From: Paracoccaceae bacterium
Lineage (GTDB): Bacteria; Pseudomonadota; Alphaproteobacteria; Rhodobacterales; Rhodobacteraceae
Reading direction: 5' to 3'
DNA length: 55,932 bases
Assembly: GCA_020447005.1 (NCBI GenBank)
Contig: JAGRDO010000062.1
Location: 26,202 to 82,133, forward strand
Part shown: one piece after another, positions 35,745-44,937 of the stretch
Numbering within the stretch: the first letter of the stretch is position 1
Layout: each line of letters begins with the position of its first letter
Position numbers and translations under genes: made by a program
Notes under the pieces: model-generated
Told to the model about the DNA's origin: nothing
What the model saw: only the letters and a program-made list of their open reading frames with translations
The model's database searches: none

Positions 35745-38525
35745 TTACCGCGAAGCGCGACGGGCTTCCGACATGAACTTCGACGTTTCCGTGATCATGA
35801 ACTGACCCCGGCTGATCTTCTGGATCTTGCCCTGACGCAACAGCATCCCAAAGGATCTCAGCCCGTCTTCGCGGCTGTAATCCTCGTCATCGGCGGCATT
35901 GAGCGCGCGACGCAGGATCTGCGGGCGCGAGAAATGCGGCTGGCCCTCGACGGTCTGCGTGTAGGCGCCGGCGGCTTCCAGAAGCTCGGGCAAGGTCGAT
36001 GCGCCAAGGCGTTCAGCAAATTCCGCGAAGCTGTGCGCGTCCTCAGGCGAAATCGGTTCGACCAGAGTGTCGGTATCATCCTCGACAACATCGGAGTCGA
36101 GGATCGCGTTGCGAATCCGGCGCGGCCGGATTGCCACGGCCGAGCGGAGTGCTTCCTCGCCGTCGTCAATCCGCTGCTCGGACACCAGGACAAGCGGGGC
36201 AGCGCGTGCATCCAGCGTCGGGCGGCGCGTGGTGGCCGGGGCTTCCGCAGCCGGCCGGCGCGGGCGCACGGCCTTTGACAGGTCGGCGCGGTAGCGCTCG
36301 GTTTCATCTTCGGCGTTCTGGGCCTGAGCGGTGCCTTCGTCGCCGGTGCGCAGCTTGCGGTCCGCAACGGTCGCCGCCACCGCAGCTTTCAGATGCGCGA
36401 TCGCCGAGAAGCGGCGACGGGTCTCGTCCCCTTCCAGCTTGGATTTTGCTTCCTCCATCAGCCGTTCGACCGAGGCTTCTCCGTCGCCCGTCGTCTTTTC
36501 AAGGATCGCGCGGCCCTCATGTGTGTCGCGACGGGATTCGCGGGCCACTTCGCTCAGCTCGCGCAGCAGTTCCTGTTCGGCATCGTCGTCAAGACCGCTT
36601 TGCCCCAGGGCCGAGCTGATACCCTTCAAAAGTTGAGCATCCTCTTCGTCCTCGGCCGCCGGTGCGTCGTCGTCGCCTTCGTCATCGGCATATTCTTCGA
36701 TGGCGGCGAATACACTGTCGTCCTCGGCCGCCATGTCGTCCGATGTTTCGGTCTCGTCCTCGGCGTCGATGTCCGCATCGGCTTCCGCCAAGACTTCGTC
36801 GGCGACCGGCTCCTCGACATAGTCGATTTCGTCCTGGTCCTCGACGTCGGAGGCAGAAACCGGGTGTTCGTCCTCATGATCATCAACAGCGCCTGCGCTT
36901 GCAGCGTGCGGGTCGGCCGCCGCGCCGTCCCTGCGGACCTTGATCACACGCGCGCGGGCGCGTTCAAAAAAGCCGGGTCTGGTCTCGGCTTCCGCAACCG
37001 CTTCGGCCGGCTCGGCCTCTGGCCCGGCGGCAATTTCGTTGTCGTCTTCAACCCGGTAAGCGGACAAGTCGAGCGCGGGCAACGTTTCGTCGATATCATC
37101 GCCCTCGGCGGTGTCGATGTCTGCCACTTCGGTTTCCGCGGCATCGTCATTTTCGGCTGCGGAAATATCTTCTTCACCGGTCTCGGTGATCTGCGTGATG
37201 CGGACGCCGGGGATCGCGGCCAGCGCCTTCAGCGTGGCGTCGTCATCCGCTTCGGGCTCATCGGCTTCGAACGTGTCGATCGGCTCGACGCCACCGGCCA
37301 GAGATTCCGCGACCAGCGCGGCGATATCGATCCCGTCACCTTCAACGGTCGCGTCAATGTCCTCTTCGACATCCGCCGCATCATCGGCGCTTGCCTCAAG
37401 GTTGATTGCGTCCGGTGCCCGGGTTGCACTGTCGTCGGCCATCGCGAATGCTTCGCTGTCCATCGCGACGTCGTCGAAACCGTCATGGTCTGCCATATCG
37501 GCGCTTTGGTCATCGTCGGCACTGCTGTCCGCCTCAAGGGCGGTGGCGTCGATATCTTCAGGGATGCCGGCGACATCCACGGTTTCGGCAACAGGTTCCG
37601 GCAGCGCTTCGAAGGATTGTGAAACCTCCTCGGGTTCAACTGCGTCGATCTCGGCGACGGTTTCTTCCTCCGGCTCCACCTGCATGTCCGCGTCGTCGGA
37701 GGCGACCTCGGCCGTCACGGCTTCGGCCGCGACGTCGACGGGCTTGTCCTCTGGCATCGCGTCACCGCGATCCTCGGTCTGGTCCACATCGGCGCTGGCT
37801 TCCGCCTCCGGCTCGTCATCCGATTGCGCGTCGAATTCCGCCTCAGAGGCTTGCTCGCTCTGGCTTTCCACGGGCAGTTCGTCGCCCAGATCCAGATCGA
37901 AGCCGAAATCGCCATCGGCGGCCGCGCCTTGCGAAGAAAATGCCGTTGCGGCATCGCCATCGAGGGAATCGAAATCGACCGCTTCCGAAGAGCTGTGCGA
38001 GCGTGCAACGACGGCGCGAATACGCTCAAGCTTGGCCGAGATCGAATCCGGGGCGGCACTGTCATCAGCGGTAGCTTCGGCAGGTTCAGCCACGGCAGGC
38101 TCTGCGGCAATCTTTTCCACCGCCGGTTCGGCACGGGGGGCGACGACAGGGGCGGGGCGCCTGGCCGCCGGTTCTTTGACAACTGGCGTTTCCGTGGCAA
38201 CGGGTGCCACGATCGCAGGTGCCGCTTCGGTGCTGTCCGCGGGCGTACTTTCAGTCTGGCGCAGGACGACGCCGTTATCATTGATCTTGGCTTCCACGCG
38301 GCGCTGGATTTCACGCTCGGCGATGCGGTGAAGCATTTCCGCGTCAGGCGTCGGCGGCTCTGCCCCGAAGTAGCGATCATCCGCCGCGAGGTCACGGAAG
38401 TATTCGGCAATCGCCTTCATCGTCGAGAAGGGTTCATCGAATCCCTCCAACGTGCAGGAGAATGTGCCGTAGGACACCGTGAGGATCTTACTCGCACTGA
38501 CCATGGGTCGCTCGCTTTCTGTCAT
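35745..38525 (-). CDS. Very large acidic protein with conserved N-terminal head
   Basis: A 926-residue protein. The N-terminal 70 residues are well ordered (SKILTVSYGTFSCTLEGFDEPF, TMKAIAEYFRDLAADDRYFG) and the C-terminal 200 or so are mixed charged and helical (DDEDYSREDGLRSFGMLLRQGKIQKISRGQFMI). Between them some 550 residues are mostly Asp, Glu, Ala, Ser and Val with little repeat order. There is no signal peptide or membrane segment. Homologues of similar layout exist in Rhodobacteraceae and may carry misleading labels such as CheA; no kinase or receiver motif is seen here. Function unknown. The long plus-strand ORFs across it are codon-bias shadows. Confidence 0.8.
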   Translation of the reverse strand: MTESERPMVSASKILTVSYGTFSCTLEGFDEPFSTMKAIAEYFRDLAADDRYFGAEPPTPDAEMLHRIAEREIQRRVEAKINDNGVVLRQTESTPADSTEAAPAIVAPVATETPVVKEPAARRPAPVVAPRAEPAVEKIAAEPAVAEPAEATADDSAAPDSISAKLERIRAVVARSHSSSEAVDFDSLDGDAATAFSSQGAAADGDFGFDLDLGDELPVESQSEQASEAEFDAQSDDEPEAEASADVDQTEDRGDAMPEDKPVDVAAEAVTAEVASDDADMQVEPEEETVAEIDAVEPEEVSQSFEALPEPVAETVDVAGIPEDIDATALEADSSADDDQSADMADHDGFDDVAMDSEAFAMADDSATRAPDAINLEASADDAADVEEDIDATVEGDGIDIAALVAESLAGGVEPIDTFEADEPEADDDATLKALAAIPGVRITQITETGEEDISAAENDDAAETEVADIDTAEGDDIDETLPALDLSAYRVEDDNEIAAGPEAEPAEAVAEAETRPGFFERARARVIKVRRDGAAADPHAASAGAVDDHEDEHPVSASDVEDQDEIDYVEEPVADEVLAEADADIDAEDETETSDDMAAEDDSVFAAIEEYADDEGDDDAPAAEDEEDAQLLKGISSALGQSGLDDDAEQELLRELSEVARESRRDTHEGRAILEKTTGDGEASVERLMEEAKSKLEGDETRRRFSAIAHLKAAVAATVADRKLRTGDEGTAQAQNAEDETERYRADLSKAVRPRRPAAEAPATTRRPTLDARAAPLVLVSEQRIDDGEEALRSAVAIRPRRIRNAILDSDVVEDDTDTLVEPISPEDAHSFAEFAERLGASTLPELLEAAGAYTQTVEGQPHFSRPQILRRALNAADDEDYSREDGLRSFGMLLRQGKIQKISRGQFMITETSKFMSEARRASR

Positions 38526-38645
38526 TGCCTGTTATCGCAGGTTCCACAACAAACTGGTGCGCTAGCGTGGATAAAAACAGGTAAATTGAAGGATTTTTTC
38601 GGGCCGAGATTGTGTTTTCCTGCCTTATTCGTCATCAAAGCCGGT

Positions 38646-39314
38646 ATGTTGGCCGCTATTGTTCAAACATCTTCACCAGTTACGTTGCTTGGCGGGGGCA
38701 GGATCACGGATGAGGATCTTGCGACCGCGCTGGCGTTGGCGCCCGAGGTTGTAGCCGCCGATGGTGGCGCGAATATGGCTGCGGCGGCGGGAATGGATGT
38801 GCGGGCCGTGATCGGCGACCTCGATTCGGTATCGGCGGTGGCGAAAGCGGCCATTCCCGGGGACCGGTTCCACAGGATAGCCGAACAGGACAGCACGGAT
38901 TTCGAGAAATGCCTTTTGCGCATCGAGGCCCCTTTGATCGTTGCCGTGGGCTTTTCGGGCCCGCGTGCCGATCACGCCATGGCAGTGCTGAACGCCCTGA
39001 TCCGCCACCGGACGCGGCCCTGCCTGATCCTCGGCGGCGACGATGTGGTTTTCCCCGCGCCGCGTCGCGTCATGCTTGACCTTGCGCCCGGAACGCGTGT
39101 GTCGCTGTTTCCGATGGACAGGGTCAGCGGGCGCAGCCACGGGCTGCGCTGGCCGATCGGCGACATCGCCTTTGCGCCCTCGGGGGTGATCGGAACGTCG
39201 AACGAAGCCCTTGGGCGGGTCGAGCTGGACTTCGATGCGGACGGGATGCTGATCATCCTTCCCCGCGAGGAAATCACTCGGGCGGCAGATGCGGTGACAA
39301 GGGCGCAGAAGTGA
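38646..39314 (+). CDS. thiN: Thiamine diphosphokinase
   Basis: A 222-residue enzyme that pyrophosphorylates thiamine to thiamine diphosphate. EVVAADGGANMAAAAGM and VIGDLDSVS, then EQDSTDFEKCL, are the family's nucleotide and Mg-binding blocks; a GFSGPRADHAMAVLNAL run matches the GxRxDH signature. The frame is open upstream, but the ATG at 38646 starts the fold at the expected distance. It is convergent with the DMT gene and overlaps it by 41 bp at the 3' ends. Confidence 0.9.
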   Translation: MLAAIVQTSSPVTLLGGGRITDEDLATALALAPEVVAADGGANMAAAAGMDVRAVIGDLDSVSAVAKAAIPGDRFHRIAEQDSTDFEKCLLRIEAPLIVAVGFSGPRADHAMAVLNALIRHRTRPCLILGGDDVVFPAPRRVMLDLAPGTRVSLFPMDRVSGRSHGLRWPIGDIAFAPSGVIGTSNEALGRVELDFDADGMLIILPREEITRAADAVTRAQK

Positions 39315-40218
39315 CCAGCCGTGCCTCACGGGCAAGCTGTCGTTCGCGGTGGATGACAAAAAGCCCGGAGGATACGATCACGGCGATGCCCGCCCATGTC
39401 AGCGCGTTCGGGAAATTCCCGAAGACCGCATAGCCAAGGGCCGCAGCGGTGACGATCTCGAGGTAGTGGAGAGGGGCAAGCGTCGAGGAGGGGGCGAATT
39501 TCAGCGCATAGGTCATGGCCATATGACTGACGGCCGAGGCAAGCCCGACGCAGAAACACCAAAGCCAGTAAATGCCTTCGGGTGCCGCGAAAGTCAGTGA
39601 CGGTTCGCCGAGCGCCGTCCCCAGGGCCAGAAACGGAAGGCAGAGGATTGCGGCGATGAAGGCTGTGTGGAATTGCATCGTGACCGGGTGAACCTCGCGC
39701 GACAGATGGCGGGTGACGAGGATGTAGAGCGCGAAGGAAAGCGCGGTTCCCAGAGGGAAGAGCGCCACTGCCCCGAAAGATGCAAATGCCGGCTGGATGA
39801 CCAGAAGCGAGCCTGCGAATCCGACGGCGCAAGCGGCAAGGCGGCGGGGTCCGACCTGTTCGGAAAAGACCAGCCGCCCGATAAGCAGGATTACGAAGGG
39901 TTCGACAAAGGCAATGGCAAGCGCATCCGCGATCGGCATCACCCGGACAGCCGCAACGAAGCAATAGGTGGACGAGACGAGAAAAAGGGCGCGAAGCGAT
40001 GTGAGCCATAGATTGCGCCGCGAAAGACGCAGCGACTCGTGCAGGATAAGCACGACGGGCAGCATCAATGCGGCCTGAACGATGCCGCGTCCCAGGACGA
40101 TGACGCCGACCGGAACTGCCTGCGCCGCAAGTTTCGAGGAAACATCGATCAGTGGCGCGAGAACGCAAAAGGCGATCATCAGCGCAACGCCGGTCAGAAT
40201 GCGGTCATTCGGGTTCAT
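39274..40218 (-). CDS. EamA/DMT-family transporter (second)
   Basis: A 314-residue, about ten-segment membrane protein of the DMT superfamily, with two EamA repeats (LGRGIVQAALMLPVVLILHESL and LHYLEIVTAAALGYAVFGNFPN). It resembles the riboflavin/S-adenosylmethionine group in form, but the substrate is not determined. The 3' end lies antisense to the last 41 bp of thiN. It is downstream of sdaA on the same strand, separated by about 180 bp holding a strong hairpin and a 13-bp repeat. Confidence 0.87.
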   Translation of the reverse strand: MNPNDRILTGVALMIAFCVLAPLIDVSSKLAAQAVPVGVIVLGRGIVQAALMLPVVLILHESLRLSRRNLWLTSLRALFLVSSTYCFVAAVRVMPIADALAIAFVEPFVILLIGRLVFSEQVGPRRLAACAVGFAGSLLVIQPAFASFGAVALFPLGTALSFALYILVTRHLSREVHPVTMQFHTAFIAAILCLPFLALGTALGEPSLTFAAPEGIYWLWCFCVGLASAVSHMAMTYALKFAPSSTLAPLHYLEIVTAAALGYAVFGNFPNALTWAGIAVIVSSGLFVIHRERQLAREARLVTSAPLSPHLPPE

Positions 40219-40321
40219 GGTTGTTCCGCCAGCTTCTCAGGGCCGCGGCGTCCAGTGCAGATCGGGCGCGGTCACGACAGGGTTTTCAAATTGCGGCCCG
40301 TTCCGGGCCAGGTCATCTCTC

Positions 40322-40345
40322 GCTGCTCCGGCAGGCCGGAGCAGC
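40322..40345. terminator. Perfect 11-bp hairpin between sdaA and the DMT gene
   Basis: GCTGCTCCGGC (40322-40332) pairs with GCCGGAGCAGC (40335-40345) around a 2-nt centre. Very stable. No T run follows on the minus strand, so it may terminate sdaA by another route, protect the mRNA end, or bind a protein. Confidence 0.55.
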
Positions 40346-40356
40346 TCGGGTTCGTT

Positions 40357-40387
40357 CCAAGTATGTCGGCCAAGTATGTCGGCCAAG
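40357..40387. repeat. 13-bp direct tandem repeat after sdaA
   Basis: CCAAGTATGTCGG occurs twice in succession (40357-40369, 40370-40382), with a third partial CCAAG at 40383. It begins about 10 bp after the sdaA stop. A simple slippage product; no function evident. Confidence 0.8.
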
Positions 40388-40396
40388 AATACGTGC

Positions 40397-41773
40397 TCAG
40401 CAGTTCGGGACGTTGACGGCGAGCCCGCCGAGGGAGGTTTCCTTGTATTTCTCGTGCATGTCCTGGCCGGTCTGGCGCATCGTCTCGATCGCCGCATCGA
40501 GCGGGACGAAATGCTTGCCGTCGCCGCGCAGCGCAAGCGAGGCGGCGGAGACCGCCTTGATCGCCCCAAGCCCGTTACGTTCGATACACGGGACCTGCAC
40601 GAGGCCCTTGACCGGGTCGCAGGTCATGCCAAGGTGATGTTCAAGCGCGATTTCAGCGGCGTTTTCGACCTGTTCGGGGCTGCCGCCCATCACGGCGCAC
40701 AGACCGGCCGCAGCCATGGCGGCGGCGGAGCCGACCTCGGCCTGGCAGCCGGATTCCGCACCCGAGATCGAGGCGTTGTGCTTGCAAAGCCCGCCGATCG
40801 CTGCACCGGTCAGCAGGAAATCGCCAATTTTCGCCGGGTTCGCTCCGGGGACATGGTCCAGCCAGTAACGGATCACGGCAGGAAGGACACCGGCCGCGCC
40901 GTTGGTCGGTGCCGTCACCACCTGCCCGCCCGCGGCGTTTTCCTCGTTTACCGCCATCGCGTAAACGCTCATCCAGTCGTTGATCACATGGGGCGCGGTA
41001 AGATTGAGCCCGCGTTCGGCCATGAGCGCATCGTGAATGCCCTTTGCGCGGCGTCGGACCTTCAGCCCGCCGGGCAGGATACCGTCCGTAGCCAGACCGC
41101 GTTCGATACAATCGTTCATCACCTGCCAGAGGCGGGCGAGCCCGTCATCGAGCTCGCGGCGGTTGCGGAACGACAGTTCGTTGGCACGTTTCATTTCGGC
41201 GATGGACTTGCCGGAGGCCGCCGCCATGGCCAGCATCTCGGTCGCGGACTGGAACGGATAGGGGCAGCCAGAGGGTTTGGCGGCGGTCTTGCCGGCATCC
41301 CGGTGTTCGGCTTCGGTCAGGATGAACCCGCCCCCGATGGAATAGTAGGTTTCCTGCAGGATCACGTCGCCCTGGGCATCGGTGGCCATCAGGATCATGC
41401 CGTTGGCATGTCCGGGAAGCGACGGGCCATAGTCAAAGACAAGATCCGTATCCGGGCGAAAACGCAATGTCGGCAGACCCTGGGGCGTTATGGTTCCGGT
41501 CCTGGCGATATCGGCCAGTGCGGCCTCGGCCTTTGCGTGATCGTAACTCTCCGGCACGAAGCCCGCCAATCCGAGGATGGTCGCGCGGTCGGTCGCGTGG
41601 CCCTTGCCGGTAAAGGCGAGCGAGCCATGGAGCGAGGCGCGCAAGCCGTGGGCGTGAAAGGGTGAGGCGCGAAGCGCATCGAGAAAGCGCGCGCCGGCAA
41701 CCATCGGGCCCATCGTGTGCGACGACGAGGGGCCGACACCCACTTTGAACATGTCAAAGACAGAGAGAAACAT
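40397..41773 (-). CDS. sdaA: L-serine ammonia-lyase (iron-sulfur type)
   Basis: A 458-residue SdaA/SdaB single-chain enzyme that converts L-serine to pyruvate and ammonia with a 4Fe-4S cluster. The N-terminus [19 protein letters not shown] is the family signature. Candidate cluster Cys are in GGLCKHNAS, the GCQAEVG block, GMTCDPVKG and QVPCIERN. The frame is open upstream, but the ATG at 41771-41773 has AGGCGG ahead. It lies 10 bp downstream of the GST gene, so the two form an operon. Confidence 0.95.
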   Translation of the reverse strand: MFLSVFDMFKVGVGPSSSHTMGPMVAGARFLDALRASPFHAHGLRASLHGSLAFTGKGHATDRATILGLAGFVPESYDHAKAEAALADIARTGTITPQGLPTLRFRPDTDLVFDYGPSLPGHANGMILMATDAQGDVILQETYYSIGGGFILTEAEHRDAGKTAAKPSGCPYPFQSATEMLAMAAASGKSIAEMKRANELSFRNRRELDDGLARLWQVMNDCIERGLATDGILPGGLKVRRRAKGIHDALMAERGLNLTAPHVINDWMSVYAMAVNEENAAGGQVVTAPTNGAAGVLPAVIRYWLDHVPGANPAKIGDFLLTGAAIGGLCKHNASISGAESGCQAEVGSAAAMAAAGLCAVMGGSPEQVENAAEIALEHHLGMTCDPVKGLVQVPCIERNGLGAIKAVSAASLALRGDGKHFVPLDAAIETMRQTGQDMHEKYKETSLGGLAVNVPNC

Positions 41774-41783
41774 GTGCCGCCTT

Positions 41784-42476
41784 TCAGGTCGGGCTGCCCT
41801 CGGGGGGGCAGCAAGGGTTTGGCTGGGTAAATATCGTCTCTCCAAGCCCTTCCGCAAGGGCGGCCCGGCGAGCGGCGGGCAGGGCTTCGGTTGCGGCGGC
41901 CACCGCGTGAAGGGCAGGGTAGGCGGACAGGTCGAACCAGCCCGCGTCGCCTTCCGGATAGAGCGCCAGCCAGCGCAGGAGGCAGGCGACATAGAAGGTG
42001 AGTGCCGAGGGTCGGTCGGGCGAGAACCAGACCGGGCGCCCAAGGGCCATGGCTTCGAGGAGCATCAGGTGTCGCTGGATGCGCGAACGGGTCGTCCGGG
42101 CAAAGTCAGGGATGGCGTGTTGCGATCCGGCATGTCGATCGGGGTAGAAGTGCAGCCTGAGATCGGCATGCAAGGTATTGGAAGTGAAAAAGAGCCATTG
42201 CAGGAATGGCCCGCGCGCCGCGTCCCCGTGCGCAGGGGCCAATCCGCCGTGGCGTTCGCAAAGCCATAGAAGTATGGCGCCGGTCTCGGCCATCGGCCCT
42301 TCGGGCGTTTCAAGCGCGGGGATCAGACCGCTCGGGTTCAGTCGCCGGTAGGCCGGACCGTCCTGAGCGCGGATGCTTCGGTCGACAAGTTCGGTTCGGT
42401 ATGGTTGGCCCAGTTCTTCCAGTGCGAGCCTGACGATCAGCGAGGCATTGTCAGGCGCATAATGCAGAACATACAT
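41784..42476 (-). CDS. Glutathione S-transferase family protein
   Basis: A 230-residue GST: an N-terminal thioredoxin-like domain (MYVLHYAPDNASLIVRLALEEL, with NPSGLIPALETPEG as the glutathione-binding cis-Pro/Glu region) and a helical C-terminal domain (LFFTSNTLHADLRLHFYP). The substrate is unknown. It is the first gene of a GST-sdaA pair, with AAGGAGT ahead of the ATG at 42474-42476. The frame upstream is a shadow of rpiA. It is divergent from rpiA by about 220 bp. Confidence 0.88.
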   Translation of the reverse strand: MYVLHYAPDNASLIVRLALEELGQPYRTELVDRSIRAQDGPAYRRLNPSGLIPALETPEGPMAETGAILLWLCERHGGLAPAHGDAARGPFLQWLFFTSNTLHADLRLHFYPDRHAGSQHAIPDFARTTRSRIQRHLMLLEAMALGRPVWFSPDRPSALTFYVACLLRWLALYPEGDAGWFDLSAYPALHAVAAATEALPAARRAALAEGLGETIFTQPNPCCPPEGSPT

Positions 42477-42698
42477 TGGCGACACTCCTTCTTGCGCAGT
42501 TATGGGGGCAAGCCGCGTGATGGGCGCAGCCGAATGCGACATCCTGCAAGACGATGCCGCCCGGGCTGCCGGGCAGGGTCCGTCGCAGCCTGTCTGCGTG
42601 GCGCACGCCGTCATCGTCGGGGCGCGAAGGGAGATTAGCGCTCGCGCTGGGCAAAAGGCTTGCCTATAACCGGACCAGTATCGAAACGGAGCAAGATG

Positions 42699-43487
42699 AT
42701 GCCTGCCGAGCTCTCCCCCGTCGACAAGGCGAAATTCGTCGCCGCCAAACGCGCTGTCGAATTCGTCGAGAATGGGATGCGGGTGGGCCTTGGAACCGGA
42801 TCGACGGCGGCATGGATGGTGCGCATTCTTGGCCAGCGGGTGCGGGAAGAACGGCTGCGGATCAAGGGCGTCGCCACATCCGCGCGGACTGCCCAACTGG
42901 CCCGGGAGGAAAGGATCGAGGTGGTGTCGCTTGACGAGGCGCGCTGGCTTGACCTTACGATCGACGGGACGGATGAATTCGACGGCGAGCTTAACCTGAT
43001 CAAGGGGGGCGGCGCTGCGCTCTTGCATGAAAAGATCGTGGCCACCGCTTCGGACCGGATGATCGTGATCGCGGATGCGGCCAAGGAAGTGGCCCATCTC
43101 GGGGCGTTTCCGCTGCCTGTCGAAGTTATTCCTTTCGGATGGCAGACAACCAAAGCGCTGATCGAGGAAATGCTGGTATCGCTCGACGTTCTGGGCCGCG
43201 AGGTGACGCTGCGGATGAACGGATCCGCGCCACTGGTGACAGAGCAGGGGAACCGCATCCTTGATCTGCATCTGGGTCGGATCGGGAACCCGCGACAAAT
43301 GGCGCTCGTGCTCAATCAGGTACCGGGCGTGGTTGAAAACGGGCTGTTCATAGATATCTGTGACCGTGTAATCGTGGGTCACGGCGATGGCCGGGTTACC
43401 ACGCGCGATATCTATACCGGTGAAGTCGAGCACGACCGTTATGATTTCGCCGAACCCGAAAACCTCTTTGCCGATCTCACCGATTGA
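42699..43487 (+). CDS. rpiA: Ribose-5-phosphate isomerase A
   Basis: A 262-residue enzyme that interconverts ribose 5-phosphate and ribulose 5-phosphate. MRVGLGTGSTAAW, TIDGTDEFDGELNLIKGGGAALLHEK and the LVTEQGNRILDL stretch are the family's active-site blocks. Of two in-frame ATGs (42696, 42699) the second is 7 nt from GGAG at 42688-42691. It is followed at 23 bp by gor on the same strand, so a joint transcript is likely. Confidence 0.94.
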   Translation: MPAELSPVDKAKFVAAKRAVEFVENGMRVGLGTGSTAAWMVRILGQRVREERLRIKGVATSARTAQLAREERIEVVSLDEARWLDLTIDGTDEFDGELNLIKGGGAALLHEKIVATASDRMIVIADAAKEVAHLGAFPLPVEVIPFGWQTTKALIEEMLVSLDVLGREVTLRMNGSAPLVTEQGNRILDLHLGRIGNPRQMALVLNQVPGVVENGLFIDICDRVIVGHGDGRVTTRDIYTGEVEHDRYDFAEPENLFADLTD

Positions 43488-43510
43488 CCGCGGCAACAAA
43501 CGGAACAGCA

Positions 43511-44869
43511 ATGAAATTCGACTACGATCTTTTCGTCATTGGCGGTGGCTCGGGCGGCGTGCGGGCAGCGCGGATCGCGGCGGGCGAACACGGTGCAAAG
43601 GTCGCCGTGGCCGAGGAATATCGGATGGGGGGCACCTGCGTGATCCGCGGCTGTGTCCCCAAGAAGATCATGGTTTTTGCCTCAACCTATGCCCCGGCCA
43701 TGGAAGATGCGCGGGCCTATGGCTGGAATGTCATGGCAGAGGGGTTTGACTGGGGGCGGTTCCGCAAGCGCCTCGATGCCGAAATCGACCGGCTGGAAGG
43801 CGTCTACCGCGCGGGATTGGCGGGCGCCAAGGTCGATGTCTATGACTGCCGCGCAACGCTGAAGGATGCCCATACCGTCCGGCTGGCCAACGGCGACACG
43901 GTAAGCGCCAAGCACATCCTGATCGCGACCGGCGGGCGCCCCTATTTGCCGCCGAAAGCTGAAGCCGCCGGGGTGATGACATCGAACGACATCTTCAAGC
44001 TGGAGACATTGCCGAAGTCGGTCCTGATTGTCGGCGGCGGGTTCATATCTTGTGAGTTCGCCTGTATTCTCAATGGATTGGGCGTAAACGTCACCCAGTA
44101 TTACCGCGGGGAACAGATCCTGCGGGGCTTTGATGGCGAGGCGCGCGGCCATATTGCCGAGCTTATGCGCGAAAGTGGCGTCAACCTGCATGTCGGCACC
44201 GATGTGATGGAAATGGAGAAGGTCGAAGGGGGCACGCGGGTTTCATCGACGGACGGGCGCGAAGGCATCTTCGAGGCGGTTGTCTATGCCACGGGCCGGC
44301 TTCCGAACAGCGACGGGCTCGGGCTTGAGGAACTGGGGGTCAAGCTTGGCCGCCGGGGTGAGATCATGGTTGATGAGTGGTCGCAGACGGCCGTGCCGTC
44401 GATCTTTGCCGTGGGCGATGTGACGGATCGGATCAACCTTACACCCATTGCCATTCGCGAAGGGCACGCCTTCGCCGACACGGTCTTTGGCGGGAAGTCC
44501 GTAAAGGCCGATCATGCGCTTGTCCCAAGCGCCGTCTTCACCCAACCCGAGTTCGGCACCGTTGGCCTGACCGAGGAAGAGGCCCGCGACAAGGGGCCGA
44601 TCGAGATCTATGCAACCGCGTTCCGCCCGATGCAGTCGGCCTTTGCCGGCCGCGCGGACAGGGTTCTGATGAAGCTGATCGTTTGCGCCGATACCCGCAA
44701 GGTTCTGGGTTGCCATATCGTCGCTCCGGGCGCTGGCGAGATGATTCAATTGGCGGCCATCGCAATCAAGATGGGTGCGACGAAGGAAGATTTCGATCGG
44801 ACGGTTGCGGTTCATCCCGTAATGGCCGAAGAACTGGTAACTTTGCGAAAGCCGGTCCGGACGGCTTGA
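43511..44869 (+). CDS. gor: Glutathione-disulfide reductase
   Basis: A 452-residue FAD/NADPH oxidoreductase. FAD fold VIGGGSGGVRAAR, redox motif GGTCVIRGCVPKK (Cys43 and Cys48), the second Rossmann GGGFISCEFACIL, and the C-terminal VHPVMAEE with the catalytic His. It reduces GSSG to GSH with NADPH. The ATG at 43511 begins MKFDYDLFVIGGG; an upstream start at 43484 overlaps the rpiA stop. It fits with the adjacent GST gene in thiol metabolism. Confidence 0.94.
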   Translation: MKFDYDLFVIGGGSGGVRAARIAAGEHGAKVAVAEEYRMGGTCVIRGCVPKKIMVFASTYAPAMEDARAYGWNVMAEGFDWGRFRKRLDAEIDRLEGVYRAGLAGAKVDVYDCRATLKDAHTVRLANGDTVSAKHILIATGGRPYLPPKAEAAGVMTSNDIFKLETLPKSVLIVGGGFISCEFACILNGLGVNVTQYYRGEQILRGFDGEARGHIAELMRESGVNLHVGTDVMEMEKVEGGTRVSSTDGREGIFEAVVYATGRLPNSDGLGLEELGVKLGRRGEIMVDEWSQTAVPSIFAVGDVTDRINLTPIAIREGHAFADTVFGGKSVKADHALVPSAVFTQPEFGTVGLTEEEARDKGPIEIYATAFRPMQSAFAGRADRVLMKLIVCADTRKVLGCHIVAPGAGEMIQLAAIAIKMGATKEDFDRTVAVHPVMAEELVTLRKPVRTA

Positions 44870-44937
44870 AATTCCGGGCTGGGTACCCAGTTCGGGTAGG
44901 ATTTGGTTTTGAAAAGCAAGAAGAGGGATACGACCTG

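Noticed and set aside
36393-38331. Long plus-strand ORFs (about 409 and 406 codons) opposite the acidic protein gene
   Set aside because: Serine-, arginine- or glycine-rich, low-complexity translations with no start signal; they arise from the GC-biased third positions of the minus-strand gene.
40082-41665. Open plus-strand frame of 527 codons across sdaA
   Set aside because: It is antisense to a clear serine dehydratase and shows no domain; a codon-bias shadow.
44377-44937. In-frame extension of hflK back into gor
   Set aside because: The extra 187 residues are a frame-shifted reading of gor and lack any HflK similarity; the ATG at 44938 is the proper start.
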